From Streptomyces spinosus (lineage in GTDB: Bacteria > Actinomycetota > Actinomycetes > Streptomycetales > Streptomycetaceae): 64,000 nt of DNA. Shown piece by piece: positions 16,501 to 25,746 of this stretch. The DNA lies in assembly GCF_020400655.1 (NCBI RefSeq), contig NZ_JAINRC010000018.1, positions 1 to 64,000 of the forward strand, written 5' to 3'. The notes beneath the pieces were generated by a model. That model did no database searches and was not told the DNA's origin. It worked only from the letters and a program-made list of their open reading frames with translations. Each line of letters opens with the position of its first letter. Within the stretch, counting starts at the first letter, position 1. A program made the position numbers and the translations under genes.

Positions 16501-17741
16501 CGCCACACGGGCACCCGGGCGGCGAGCAGCCCGCCGGTGCGCGCCGTCGGGCAGGCGAAGTTCGCGTCGCCGATGACCGCGCCGAACACCGGGCCGCCGT
16601 CGGTGCGGTGCACCGGGTACTCGCGGACGATCGCCCTGGCCCCTCCCGGTTCGGGGAAGAAGGAGGCCACGACGTCGGGCCAGGTGCGCGGGGTGACGGG
16701 ATGGCCGGCCTGGATGATGCCGGCGGCCCACCCGTTGCCCTCGTCATGGGTGTGGCCGATCAGCACGGGGACGCGGTGGAAGCGGCCGTCGGCGATGGCC
16801 GCCGCGGGATCGCGGGGCAGCAACGGGGTTCCCGTCGCGGGCTGTTGGTCCGCGCTCTGGGCGGCGAGCAGACGGGCGACCTGCACGTGCCGCAGGCAGG
16901 TCAGGACGTCGTGTGCGGAACCGCAGCCGGCCTTCGCCGCGAAGCGCGCGCCCGCCGCACGTGCCGCGGGCAGCGGGACGGAGGAGGGCGCGAACGGTCG
17001 CTCGGGACGCCCCGTGCAGGGACCGCTCTCGATGATCGCCCGGTCGAAGAGCCCTGCCGCTGCGGGTGAGACGAGCTGGGCGCAGACGCTGTAGCCGCCC
17101 GCCGACTCGCCCGCCAGGGTCACGTGGTGCGCGTCGCCGCCGAAGGCGCCGATCCCGGCGCGCACCCAGCGCAGCGCGGCCTGCTGGTCGGCCAGGCCGA
17201 AGGTGCCGGAACCGGGCAGCCCCGCATGGGCGAGGAACCCGAGTGCGCCGAGGCGGTAGTTGACGGTGACGACGACCACGTCACCGCGGACGGCCATGCG
17301 ATGTGCGTCGTACGAGCTGCCCGCTCCGGTGGTGAACCCGCCGCCGTGCAGCCACACGACGACCGGCCGGGGGTGTGCCGGTCCGGCGCCGTCGGGCGTG
17401 GTGACGTTCAGGTGGAGGCAGTCCTCGCCGGTGCTGCCGGCGGGCACCTCGCCGGCCGGTTGCGGGCAGGCGCTCGCGGGACGGGTCGCGTCCCGTGTGC
17501 CGGACCAGGCCGCCGCGGGCGCGGGTGGCGCCCAGCGCAGGGGCCCGACCGGAGCCGCCGCGTAGGGGATGCCCTCGAAGGTGCGGTAGCCGTCACGGTG
17601 GACACCCCGGACCAGGCCGTGATGGGTGCGGACCACCGTGGCGGTCGGGTGGGACGGCGTGGGTGGCGCCGGGGACCAGGCCGTCGTGAGGACGGCGGTC
17701 AGGGCGCAGACCAGGGCGGTCAGGACGCGGTGCGTGGTCAT
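16182..17741 (-). CDS. Secreted type B carboxylesterase
   Basis: This 519-residue protein has an N-terminal signal peptide (about 1-25) and a full carboxylesterase/lipase type B fold. Visible blocks are FEGIPYAAAPVGPLRW, EDCLHLNV, the oxyanion segment VVVWLHGGGF and the nucleophile elbow GESAGGYS. It would hydrolyse ester bonds outside the cell. It lies 15 bases downstream of the GPP34 gene and is probably co-transcribed with it. Its 3' end meets the broken alpha-galactosidase, whose residual frame overlaps it antisense by 319 bases. The RBS is GGGGAG. Confidence 0.9.
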   Translation of the reverse strand: MTTHRVLTALVCALTAVLTTAWSPAPPTPSHPTATVVRTHHGLVRGVHRDGYRTFEGIPYAAAPVGPLRWAPPAPAAAWSGTRDATRPASACPQPAGEVPAGSTGEDCLHLNVTTPDGAGPAHPRPVVVWLHGGGFTTGAGSSYDAHRMAVRGDVVVVTVNYRLGALGFLAHAGLPGSGTFGLADQQAALRWVRAGIGAFGGDAHHVTLAGESAGGYSVCAQLVSPAAAGLFDRAIIESGPCTGRPERPFAPSSVPLPAARAAGARFAAKAGCGSAHDVLTCLRHVQVARLLAAQSADQQPATGTPLLPRDPAAAIADGRFHRVPVLIGHTHDEGNGWAAGIIQAGHPVTPRTWPDVVASFFPEPGGARAIVREYPVHRTDGGPVFGAVIGDANFACPTARTGGLLAARVPVWRYEFADEHAPPLTPGTPPFPLGAPHASELPYLFDLGGRPRALTAAQHRLANTMIGYWTRFARGADPNGPSSPHWPRHTVLSLAPDHVVALGTTQLHHHCAFWNGLG

Positions 17742-17756
17742 CGTCTCCCCGTTCGG

Positions 17757-18395
17757 TCAGCTGCCGCCCATGCCGCCCCGCGCGGCGATCATGGTCATGG
17801 GAAGGGTGCGTACCGCCTTCTCCAGGCCCGGCGCGAGGGTGGCGAGCGTTCCCGTGCAGGTGTCGATGCGGGCCCGGAAGACCTTCCGGTCCCGCCGGGA
17901 CACCAGGGACCGGACCCCGCCCGCCGCGGCCAGCGCCAGCAGCGCGGCGTCCGCTGCGGGGACGTCCCGCACCGGGCCGCTTCCGTGCAGGACCGCGGAC
18001 AGGCGGGCGCGGAGCGCGTCGGGCGCGCCGCGGTCCGTCACGCTCAGACGGCGTGTGCCCAGGCGGGTGCGGGGCGCCTTCGCGGTGAGGAGTCCCGCCG
18101 CGACGAGCCGGTCCTCCACGTCCGTCAGGGTGCGTGCGCGGTGCCGGCGCACGAGGTGTTTCCAGCCGTGGCCGTCGGCGGCGTCGCGCAGAACGCCGTC
18201 CAGGACGGGGTTGCCGGTCGGGTCCGTCCCGGAAACGGTGACCGTGCCGTCGTGCTCCTCCAGTCTGCCGCGCAGCGCGAGGTCGATCAGGGCGGCGGCA
18301 CGGACCAGCAGAGCCGCGCGGGAACGGTCGCGGGGACCTCCGGCCGCTTCGTCGTGGACCAGCAGGTACAGGGTGTGGGGCAGGTCGTCGATCAC
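17757..18395 (-). CDS. GPP34 family phosphoprotein
   Basis: This 212-residue protein is of the GPP34 (Golgi phosphoprotein 3-like) family, common and multi-copy in Streptomyces. It begins with the typical DLPHTLYLLVHDEAAG and has the helical core LLVRAAALIDLALRGRL and a C-terminal segment RALPMTM-like (RTLPMTMIAARGG). Eukaryotic GOLPH3 binds phosphatidylinositol-4-phosphate; the bacterial function is unknown. GTG 18395 is chosen by homology of the N-terminus. The gene is immediately upstream of a secreted esterase gene. Confidence 0.85.
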   Translation of the reverse strand: MIDDLPHTLYLLVHDEAAGGPRDRSRAALLVRAAALIDLALRGRLEEHDGTVTVSGTDPTGNPVLDGVLRDAADGHGWKHLVRRHRARTLTDVEDRLVAAGLLTAKAPRTRLGTRRLSVTDRGAPDALRARLSAVLHGSGPVRDVPAADAALLALAAAGGVRSLVSRRDRKVFRARIDTCTGTLATLAPGLEKAVRTLPMTMIAARGGMGGS

Positions 18396-18505
18396 AGCTC
18401 GACGGTAGGGCCGGCACCGTCGGTGACACATCGGCCGTGGGAGGGGGGCGGCACTGGGAACACGGGCGGAGTGCGGCCCGGGTCTCCTCCCTGAGGAGGA
18501 GGCGG

Positions 18506-19165
18506 TCAGGGGCGTCGTGGCCGTACGAGGCCGTGGTCGTAGGCGGCGACGACGGCCTGGACGCGATCGCGCAGGCGCAGTTTGCGCAGCACCGCGGTGA
18601 CGTGATTCTTGACGGTGGCCTCCGACAGGCCCAGCCGCTCGGCGATCTCCGCGTTCGACAAGGCCTGCCCGATCAGGGTGAGCACCTCCCGTTCGCGGAC
18701 GGAGAGGTCCTTCAGGGAGGGCGGCGGCGCCGGGTCGGGGGTCGTGCGCAGGAACCGGTCCAGGACACGGCTGAGGACGCTGGGGGCCAGCAGCGCGTCG
18801 CCCCGCGCGGTGACGCGGATGGCGTCGACGAGCTCACCGGGGCGGATGTCCTTCAGCAGGAAGCCGCTCGCCCCGGCCCGCAGGGCGGCCACCACATCCG
18901 CGTCCACGTCCCAGGTGGTCAGCACCAGGACCCGGGTCCGGCTCCCGCTCGCCGCGATCTGCCGGGTCGCCTGGATACCGTCCAGGACGGGCATGCGTAC
19001 GTCCATCAGGACCACGTCGGGGGCCAGTTCGCGCGTCAGCCGCACCGCTTCCCGGCCGTCCGCCGCCTCACCGACCACCTCCAGGTCCTCACGGGCGTCG
19101 ATGATCAGGCGGAATCCGGTACGGACCAGGGCCTGGTCGTCGGCCACCACCACCCGCAGTGTCAT
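18506..19165 (-). CDS. NarL/LuxR-type response regulator
   Basis: This 219-residue protein has a receiver domain (acidic pair D9-D10, phosphoacceptor Asp55 in LMDVRMP, conserved Lys near 105 in LLKDIRPGEL) and a C-terminal LuxR helix-turn-helix (about 150-212, LSNAEIAERLGLSEATVKNHV). Its start overlaps the stop of the histidine kinase gene by one base (TGATG), so the pair is translationally coupled. Phosphorylation of Asp55 by the kinase should promote DNA binding. The targets are unknown; no obvious partner transporter is adjacent. Confidence 0.95.
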   Translation of the reverse strand: MTLRVVVADDQALVRTGFRLIIDAREDLEVVGEAADGREAVRLTRELAPDVVLMDVRMPVLDGIQATRQIAASGSRTRVLVLTTWDVDADVVAALRAGASGFLLKDIRPGELVDAIRVTARGDALLAPSVLSRVLDRFLRTTPDPAPPPSLKDLSVREREVLTLIGQALSNAEIAERLGLSEATVKNHVTAVLRKLRLRDRVQAVVAAYDHGLVRPRRP

Positions 19166-20331
19166 CAGGCACGCTCCACCGGCAGCCGCGCCGTCACTTC
19201 GAACCCGCCGCCGGGCCGTGGGCCGGCGTGCAGGCTGCCGCCCACGAGCCGAGCGCGCTCCTGCATGCCCACCAGTCCGCGCCCCGCTCCGGCCCCGGCC
19301 GAGAACACCTGAGCCGTACGCCCGTTGTCGACCACCGTGATCCTCACGCAGTCCCCTTCGTCCGTCACGCGCACGCTGACCTCGTCGGCGCCGGCCGCGT
19401 GGCGCAGCGCGTTGGTGAGGGCCTCCTGGACGATCCGGTACGCCGCCAGGTCCACCGCGGCCGGCAGCCCGTCGGTGGGCCCCTCGTGGTGCACGTGTAC
19501 GGTCATCCCCGTCGCGCGCACCGTGTCGGCGAGCTCGTCCAGGCGCGCGAGCGAGGGCCCCGGCCGACGCGGCTCCCCTGCCCGGCCCTCGTCCGCTTCG
19601 GGGCCCAACGCCCGTAACGTCAGGCGCAGTTCACCCAACGCCGAGCGGGCAGCCGTCTCGACGGCCCGCAGCGCCTGGCGGGCCTGGTCCGGCCGCTCGG
19701 TGAACACGTCGTCCGCGGCGGCGGCCTGTACGACCATCACCGACAAGGTGTGCGCCACCACGTCGTGCACGTCACGCGCGATCCGCGCCCGCTCCTCCGC
19801 CACGGCCCGGCGCGCCTCCGCCCTCACCCGCTCCTGCTGCGCCCTGCGCCACTGCCCCAGGGTCCACGCCAGGACCACCGTCAGCACGTAGACCGCCGGT
19901 CCCGCACCGCCGCCCGTCCCGAACGCCAACGCGACCGGCAGGCACATCGCCGCGAGCGCCCCCGACGACACCCGCCGTGGCCTGGTGGCCGACAGCACGC
20001 ACAACGTGACCTGCGCCGCGAGCAGCGCCCCCGTCAACGTCACCGCGGGCAGCAGTGCCCACACCGCGATCCCCGTCACCGTGTTCGCGGCCAGTACGAG
20101 GACCGGGGCGCGTGTCTGCCACCTCAGGGCCACGATCTGTACGAGGACCAGTGCCGTGGCCGCGATCAGCCGGCGGCCGTCCTCCGCACCGGCGACGGAC
20201 ACCGGGATGCCCAGAGCGGCGACGACCACGCCTGCCGACCCGCCCCACAGCGCCCGGGCCGTCCTGGGCGGCAGCTCACCCCGCGTCTCCCCGGCGAACG
20301 CGTCGTTCTGCCGGCCTGTGCTGGCGTCCAC
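19165..20331 (-). CDS. HisKA_3 sensor histidine kinase
   Basis: This 388-residue membrane kinase has four to six N-terminal helices (about residues 28-160) with almost no extracytoplasmic loop. These are followed by the dimerisation/phosphotransfer helix with His189 in RIARDVHDVVAHTLS and a HATPase_c domain (N-box YRIVQEALTNALRHA, GRGLVGMQERA). The short loops suggest sensing within the membrane, typical of Streptomyces NarX-like kinases linked to cell-envelope stress. The start is GTG 20331. It forms an operon with the response regulator downstream. Confidence 0.93.
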   Translation of the reverse strand: MDASTGRQNDAFAGETRGELPPRTARALWGGSAGVVVAALGIPVSVAGAEDGRRLIAATALVLVQIVALRWQTRAPVLVLAANTVTGIAVWALLPAVTLTGALLAAQVTLCVLSATRPRRVSSGALAAMCLPVALAFGTGGGAGPAVYVLTVVLAWTLGQWRRAQQERVRAEARRAVAEERARIARDVHDVVAHTLSVMVVQAAAADDVFTERPDQARQALRAVETAARSALGELRLTLRALGPEADEGRAGEPRRPGPSLARLDELADTVRATGMTVHVHHEGPTDGLPAAVDLAAYRIVQEALTNALRHAAGADEVSVRVTDEGDCVRITVVDNGRTAQVFSAGAGAGRGLVGMQERARLVGGSLHAGPRPGGGFEVTARLPVERA

Positions 20332-20404
20332 ATGCCGACCTTATCCAGCGATGCGGCGATGACAGCGCTTCCGGGTCGACGCGGGCGTCCGGCGGACGCC
20401 GGGC

Positions 20405-21028
20405 TCAGGCCAGCAGAATCTCGAAAACGATCACCGCCGCCAGCACCACGTAAACGACACACGCGATGTAGTTCAGTACGGCCGTCGCTTTTGCCGAGCC
20501 GGTGAGTCGTGCGTGAAAGAATCCGGACAACACTCCGATGCAGCCGTAGAGAATCACCTCCATCAGGACGTTGACTGCACCGAGAACCGCCATCTGTAAC
20601 TCCGCGTTCTCCGCATTTCCCGTGAACTGCGGGAGCACCGCGAGGTAAAAGAGGATTATTTTCGGGTTCGTCAGGCTGACCAACATGCCGCGCAGGTACC
20701 ACCTGCCTGCCGTGACATCGCCGTGCCCGTCGATCGCACGCCGCGCGCTGCGCATCGTCACGTACGCCAGCCACAACAGATAGGCTGCACCCAGTATTCT
20801 CACCGCATCAAGCACCGGTGGGTGCGATTGGGCTATTTCCCCCATCCCGGCAACGACGGCGGCGGCGTAGACACTCATACCTGTTCCTATACCGAGGATG
20901 GCCCTCAGCGCGGACAGGCGACCACCTTCAAGGCCCACTGCGAGCATGTAGGCCATATCGGGCCCGGGCGGAGCGAGAAAGAGCAGGATCACCGCGGTAT
21001 AGCTCGGCAGTACCGTCGGATCCACCAT
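20405..21028 (-). CDS. LysE/RhtB family translocator
   Basis: This 207-residue membrane protein has about six helices. The N-terminal LLFLAPPGPDMAYML region is the characteristic LysE/RhtB segment, and SLTNPKIILFYLAVLPQF is the second family signature. Members export amino acids or their derivatives such as homoserine lactone, threonine or arginine. ATG 21028 is favoured because GGAGGT lies eight bases upstream; a TTG at 21034 would be too close to it. No LysR/LysG-type regulator is adjacent. GC content is visibly lower here than around it, a hint of different ancestry. Confidence 0.92.
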   Translation of the reverse strand: MVDPTVLPSYTAVILLFLAPPGPDMAYMLAVGLEGGRLSALRAILGIGTGMSVYAAAVVAGMGEIAQSHPPVLDAVRILGAAYLLWLAYVTMRSARRAIDGHGDVTAGRWYLRGMLVSLTNPKIILFYLAVLPQFTGNAENAELQMAVLGAVNVLMEVILYGCIGVLSGFFHARLTGSAKATAVLNYIACVVYVVLAAVIVFEILLA

Positions 21029-21473
21029 CGTCAACTACCTCCGGCTTCGGCGTGGCGTGCCAGGAGCCCCTCGACGCCGGCAGTGCTCGATCCGCGCCTG
21101 GTCGCCCCCATCGCTGGCCGGAGGCCTGCTGCCGCTCCCGCTTCCATGAGCGTCGGTGGAGGAGGGCCGGTGTTCGTTGCCTACCAGCCCTCCCACCTCT
21201 TCGTGCACGTCAGCCGGACCACGTTCCACAGTGCGGTGGGCGGCGCCGGCGCGGCCGGCGGCCGCTCCGGCTCCGGCGAAGACCGCACCCTGGAACCTGG
21301 CGGCGAGGTGCACCTCGCGTCGGGAGCGGTCCTCGCCGGTGGCGTCCCGGGGCGCCCCCGTGGCGGCCCAGCATCGTCACGTCTGCCTGAACAGCGCTCC
21401 CGCGGCCGTGCCGCCGACGACGCCGGGAGCGGGATCGACCCGCCTGTGGGCGATCTTCGACGCCTTCACCGGC
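21029..21473. other. Region without a recognised gene
   Basis: Frames are open on both strands for much of these 445 bases, but none has a good start or known family. It separates the LysE gene start from the 3' end of the DUF3618 gene. A decayed gene is possible but not demonstrable. Confidence 0.4.
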
Positions 21474-21956
21474 TCAGCCCTTCCGGCGGCGGCAGGCCAG
21501 CCACACCCCGACGGCCGCACCCGCTGCCGCCAGCAGCACCTTGCGGTTGTCCCGCGCCAGCCGCGCCCCCTGGGCGGTCTTCTCCCGCACCGGCTCGGGT
21601 GCCTTCTCCTCCCACAGCCGACCGGCCTGGGCGGCCTTGGCGCGGGCCTGCTCGGCGGCCTGGGCGGCCTTGTCCCTGACCGGATCGGGCAGCCGGTCCT
21701 GTGCCTGGTGGGCCAGGCCTGCGGCCTTCGCCTTCAGTTCCCCGGCCTTGAGGACGGCCTGCTCCTTCAACTCGTCGGCCTTGAGGACCGCCTGTTCCTT
21801 GACCTCGGCGGCCTTCTCCTGGGCGCGGGCCTTCACGTCGGTCTTCGCTGCGAGCGCCTCGACCGTCTCCCCGAGCTCGGCGCGGGTCTGTTCGACCTGC
21901 TCGCGCAGTTCCTCGGGGCTGGTGGCGGTGGGCTCGTCGTGCGGCGGCTGGGTCAT
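21474..21956 (-). CDS. DUF3618 domain membrane protein
   Basis: This 160-residue protein has an N-terminal DUF3618 segment (SPEELREQVEQTRAELGETV, about residues 13-45), a long charged coiled-coil-like helix with repeated KEQAVLKADEL units (about 48-85), and one C-terminal membrane helix (about 137-155) followed by basic residues. The start ATG overlaps the stop of the upstream holin-like gene (ATGA). The pair is common in actinomycetes and probably shapes or tethers something at the membrane, but its role is unknown. Confidence 0.88.
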   Translation of the reverse strand: MTQPPHDEPTATSPEELREQVEQTRAELGETVEALAAKTDVKARAQEKAAEVKEQAVLKADELKEQAVLKAGELKAKAAGLAHQAQDRLPDPVRDKAAQAAEQARAKAAQAGRLWEEKAPEPVREKTAQGARLARDNRKVLLAAAGAAVGVWLACRRRKG

Positions 21957-22399
21957 CGGTGCGCACTCTCCTTGATCTCGGCCACGTCGGCCTTCACGTT
22001 CTCGACCGTCTGCTCGGGCACGGGCGGCGCGGCCTGGTCGACCTGCTTCTTCCCACTCATGGCCAGCGCCGCGGCGATCACACCCAGCACCGCTGTGACG
22101 ATCAGCCCGGCTGCCCACACCGGCAGCGCCACGGCCAGCGCGGCGATCACGGTGGCGACCAGCGCCTGCGCCATCAGGAAGCCGACCACGCCGGCCCCGC
22201 CGAACAGACCGCCACCCTTGCCGTAGCGCCTGCCCTTCGCCTTCATCTCCGCCTGCGCCAGGCGCAGTTCGCCTCTCACCAGCTCGGTCAGCTGCTGCGA
22301 GGCCCGCTGCACCAGCTCGCCCACCGGCTCCTGGTCCAAGCGGTCCCCGCTCAGGCCGGACCCGGCGTGATGCGGCTGCGTGCTCGACACGGCGGTCAC
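21953..22399 (-). CDS. Holin-like membrane protein (actinobacterial holin-X family)
   Basis: This 148-residue protein has an amphipathic N-terminal half (PVGELVQRASQQLTELVRGE) and two adjacent membrane helices (about 68-90 and 94-115), matching the Actinobacterial Holin-X superfamily (phage holin family annotation). No endolysin or phage genes are nearby, so a prophage role is unlikely. GTG 22399 is the assigned start. It is translationally coupled to the DUF3618 gene. Confidence 0.85.
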   Translation of the reverse strand: MTAVSSTQPHHAGSGLSGDRLDQEPVGELVQRASQQLTELVRGELRLAQAEMKAKGRRYGKGGGLFGGAGVVGFLMAQALVATVIAALAVALPVWAAGLIVTAVLGVIAAALAMSGKKQVDQAAPPVPEQTVENVKADVAEIKESAHR

Positions 22400-22665
22400 C
22401 TCCCGTTCCTCTGCGTTCCTGCGGGCCGGACCGTACGGGTCCGCCCGTCCTCCGGGCCCGGGAGTACCCCGGCCCGGCGAGTTCAGGGCATGGCTGTGCG
22501 GACTGATCGCATCCCGAGACGATCAGCGTGCCGCGGGGCTCGCCCCGCTCGTACGCACGTTTGCTCGCAGGTGGTGGCGGCTACCCGGACAGGTAAGCCT
22601 GCGTCGCGGCGAGGGACGGCGTCGTCGGGACCGCGAAGTGACAGACGGACAAGGGGTTGGTCGTG

Positions 22666-23043
22666 ATGACCGTCGCGGCACAGGGCGGCGGGGGCGGTTC
22701 CAGCGGCCTCTACGACGTGCTGGAACTCATTCTCGACCGCGGGCTGGTGATCGACGCGTACGTGCGCGTCTCCCTTCTCGGGATCGAGATACTCAAGATC
22801 GAGGTACGGGTCGTCGTGGCCAGCGTCGACACCTACCTCCGCTTCGCCGAGGCGTGCAACCGCCTCGACCTGGAAGCGAGGCCGGGGAAATCCGCCGGAC
22901 TCGCGGAACTCACGCAGTCCGGCGCCCGCGGCAAGACCGGACAAGCCCTGCCCGGCGCCGAGAAGTCCGGCACCTTGCAGGGTGCCCGTGACGAGGGCCG
23001 GGAGCGCCGGGGCGACCGGGTCGCGCGCGGGAAAGGGGAATGA
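22666..23043 (+). CDS. Orphan gas vesicle structural protein (GvpA/GvpJ family)
   Basis: This 125-residue protein contains the GvpA fold between about residues 9 and 65: LYDVLELILDRGLVIDAYVR, VSLLGIEILKIEVRVVVASV and DTYLRFAEA. This is the helix-strand-strand-helix repeat of the gas vesicle wall. The C-terminal 60 residues are charged and low-complexity, closer to GvpJ/GvpM-like minor proteins than to the short GvpA. None of the usual gvp partners (F, G, K, L, N, O, S) is encoded in this window, so it is an orphan here. ATG 22666 follows AAGGGG; GTG 22663 is possible. Confidence 0.82.
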   Translation: MTVAAQGGGGGSSGLYDVLELILDRGLVIDAYVRVSLLGIEILKIEVRVVVASVDTYLRFAEACNRLDLEARPGKSAGLAELTQSGARGKTGQALPGAEKSGTLQGARDEGRERRGDRVARGKGE

Positions 23044-23331
23044 CGGGCGCTGGGCCAGGGTGAGGCGGCCGCCGTTGTCGGGGGCGCCCCCGATCCTCGA
23101 CGCGGTCCGTCCCGTACAGCGACACGCCCGCCACAGGCAGCGGCGGCGCAGCAACGGCCATCACGGCGACAGGTCCCTCCGGTCCCCGGGGCCGACGGCA
23201 CCTGGGCGGGTGCCACCAGGTGTCCGATCACCAGCCGCCTCTTGTGAAGGTCTGGTGTGCGGAGGGCTCACGGGAGCGGGTCTCGCACTTCCGAGCACAT
23301 AAATCGGGCCGGCCGAAGCATCCGAAAGGGC

Positions 23332-24321
23332 ATGGAGTGCGTGATTTACCAGGAGCGGACGGGTGAGTACGAGCAGATCGACTGCCGACAGGCGGACGCC
23401 GGGTGCGAGGCCACCCTGGACCGTCTCGCGGGCTTGAAGCCGGACGAGTTCGCCTGGATCCGCGTGCACGATCCGGGCCAGGAGGAGCTGCAGCGGCTGG
23501 GCGAGCACCTCGAGCTGCATCCACTGGCCATCGAGGACGCGGTCCAGGCCCACCAGCGGCCGAAGCAGGAACGCTACGGCGACGTGCTGGCCGTTGCGGT
23601 GAAGACCTTGTGGTTCGTCGAGCGGACCGCGGACGTGGAAACCGGCGAAGTGATGATCTTCCTCGGACCGTCCTTCGCGCTGACCGTGCGGCACGGGGAG
23701 AACGATCCCACCGTGGAGGCCGCGCGCCGCCTCGCACAGCAGCCGGACATGGCACGGCTCGGACCGGTCGGTGTCCTGCACGCGGTGACCGATGTGATCG
23801 TCGACGCGTACGCCGAGGCCGCCGCCCAGGTACGCACGGACCTGACGGAACTGGAGCGGTGCGTCTTCTCACCCGCACGGGACGACCTCACGGAACAGAT
23901 CTACTCGCTCAAACGCGAGGTGGTGGAGTTCCGCGACGCCGTCCAGCCGCTCGTCCCTGTCATGCAGCCCTTCACCACGGCGGGGGGCGACTGGCCACGG
24001 CGGGTCGTGCCGTACTTCCGTGATGTCGCCGACCACCTCACCCGCACCGACACCGAAGTCCGGGCGATGGACGACCTGCTCGCCTCCGTCCTGGACGCCC
24101 ACCTCGCGAAGGTGAGCACCTGGCAGAACGACGACATGCGTCGCATCAGCGCCTGGGCGGCCATCTTCGCCGTTCCCACCATGGTCGCCGGGATCTACGG
24201 CATGAACTTCGCCCACATGCCCGAACTCGACTGGCGCTACGGCTACCCGTGCGCGCTCGCCGTGATGGCCCTCGGCGCCGGACTGCTGTACCGGGCCTTC
24301 CGCCGCAACGGGTGGCTGTGA
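23332..24321 (+). CDS. corA: CorA-type magnesium/cobalt channel
   Basis: This 329-residue protein has the soluble N-terminal CorA domain and, at its C-terminus, two membrane helices flanking the invariant IYGMNF selectivity motif. WQNDDMRRISAWAAIFAVPTM is the typical pore-lining start of the first helix. The pentameric channel takes up magnesium. ATG 23332 follows GAAAGGG; an upstream in-frame start at 23257 would add 25 atypical residues. It stands alone as a single-gene unit. Confidence 0.93.
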   Translation: MECVIYQERTGEYEQIDCRQADAGCEATLDRLAGLKPDEFAWIRVHDPGQEELQRLGEHLELHPLAIEDAVQAHQRPKQERYGDVLAVAVKTLWFVERTADVETGEVMIFLGPSFALTVRHGENDPTVEAARRLAQQPDMARLGPVGVLHAVTDVIVDAYAEAAAQVRTDLTELERCVFSPARDDLTEQIYSLKREVVEFRDAVQPLVPVMQPFTTAGGDWPRRVVPYFRDVADHLTRTDTEVRAMDDLLASVLDAHLAKVSTWQNDDMRRISAWAAIFAVPTMVAGIYGMNFAHMPELDWRYGYPCALAVMALGAGLLYRAFRRNGWL

Positions 24322-24566
24322 CCGTGGCGCGCCGCGTCAGCGTCAACCGGCTGGAGGAGACTGTCGCCAGGTGAGAGGTGGCCGCAGGACCGTCCCACGG
24401 GGCGGGCCGGCCCCGCACATGCGTGCTCGCGGTGGACCGGCTCGCCGGACGCCCGGAGACCGCAGGAGGCCCCGCTGGCGTCCGGTGCCTTGTTCGTTCA
24501 CGCCACGCCACCCGGGGTATACGAACCCGTGCGTCCCTGCGGCCACCTGGCAAGAGGAGGTTTCCG

Positions 24567-24815
24567 ATGGACCTGGCCGAGCTGCTCGCGGATGCGATGC
24601 GCCGGGAGTGCCTGAGTTGCGAGGCGCTCGCGTATGCGGCCGGAATCCGCATCCCGCGGATCAAGGCGTTCGTCGAAGACGGAGCCGCAGGGCCGATCCG
24701 CCCGACACCGGAAGAACTCACGGAGCTGGCCCAGGTGCTGTCCCTGCCGCTTCCCGACGTGCTGGCGGCGAGCCGGGGCCGTCGCACCGCGGCCTACGCG
24801 GGCCACCCCGTGTGA
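24567..24815 (+). CDS. Small XRE-like helix-turn-helix protein
   Basis: This 82-residue protein starts at ATG 24567 behind a strong AAGAGGAGG (24552-24560). It is almost entirely one helix-turn-helix domain: AELLADAMRRECLSCEALAY, AAGIRIPRIKAFVEDG, EELTELAQVLSLPLPDVLAA. It has no extra sensor domain. It probably binds DNA as a dimer, and its target is unknown. It lies between CorA and an RsbW-like kinase gene on the opposite strand. Confidence 0.75.
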   Translation: MDLAELLADAMRRECLSCEALAYAAGIRIPRIKAFVEDGAAGPIRPTPEELTELAQVLSLPLPDVLAASRGRRTAAYAGHPV

Positions 24816-25107
24816 CGGGCGAGCCAGGCGCCGGGGCCGCACGGTTACCGCGCCGAGACGGTTACCGCGCCGAGGCCGTCATCGGGTACTCGATGCCGTA
24901 CGGGACGGCGGACGAGACGCGGTCACGCCTCTTGCACCACGTCCGCGTCGGCCGTGGTCTTGCCTCGCCTGCCGCTGCTCCGTCACATCCGTCACAGGGA
25001 TGACGCGCCCGCGCGGTCGACCAGGCCACCGCTGTCCCGACCGTGCCGGGCCGGACCGCCGACGGACGCACGGTACTGCGGAACGCCTCCGCGCACACCA
25101 CGTCGCT

Positions 25108-25599
25108 CTACAGAGGCCGGCGTCCGGAGACGGTGCCGGTCGGGTCGTCGGCCAGGGCGATGCGGGCGGTGATGCGCTTGCCGACCGGCTCGCGCTGCGC
25201 CTCGAACCCCTGGGCGACGGCCATGACGATCTCCAGGCCGTGCTGGCCGACCCGGCCGACGTCCGCGGCCCGTGCGATCGGAAGGGTCGGGTCGGAGTCC
25301 CACACGGCGACCTCCACCGTGTCACCGGTGACGCGCAGGTCCAGCAGCACCGGCCCGGGGGCGTACTTGTGGGCGTTGGTGACCAGTTCACTCACCACCA
25401 ACTGGGTGAGGTGCATGGCACGCTCCGAGACGGGCAGGCCGTGCCCGGCCTGAACCCGAGTGAGGAAGCGGGCGGCCAGGTGACGGGCGTGCGCGATGTC
25501 CGATCCGTCTCCGACCAGGGCCACGCTGGTCTGTATGACCGGCCTGTCCGGTGCCGTACCGCCTGCCGCCACCGGGTCTGTTTCCATCACGGCTGCCAT
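25108..25599 (-). CDS. RsbW/SpoIIAB-like ATP-binding regulator
   Basis: This 163-residue protein has a HATPase_c fold of the anti-sigma kinase type, with N-box QLVVSELVTNAHKYAPG and G1-box-like VWDSDPTLP, then GRVGQHGLEIV. Streptomyces has many such small kinases, which phosphorylate STAS antagonists in partner-switching circuits. Divergently, 147 bases away, is a STAS gene, and a second one follows at 28196-28561. No sigma factor or PP2C phosphatase is adjacent. ATG 25599 follows GGGGAG. Confidence 0.88.
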   Translation of the reverse strand: MAAVMETDPVAAGGTAPDRPVIQTSVALVGDGSDIAHARHLAARFLTRVQAGHGLPVSERAMHLTQLVVSELVTNAHKYAPGPVLLDLRVTGDTVEVAVWDSDPTLPIARAADVGRVGQHGLEIVMAVAQGFEAQREPVGKRITARIALADDPTGTVSGRRPL

Positions 25600-25746
25600 T
25601 CGCTCCCCGTTCGTGTCTCCGCCCGTTTACCCCGGCCTATCGGGATCACACCGTCCTCTTCCTGTTGGATCGGCCACACGCCGGTATCGCCCCTACCACG
25701 CCGGGCGGCGCTGCGCCGAGGGCCGGAGTGTGTCAGGATCACCGGC

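Noticed and set aside
21953..22399. Prophage remnant suggested by the holin-like protein
   Set aside because: No other phage gene is nearby, and this holin-X/DUF3618 pair is an ordinary chromosomal feature of actinomycetes.
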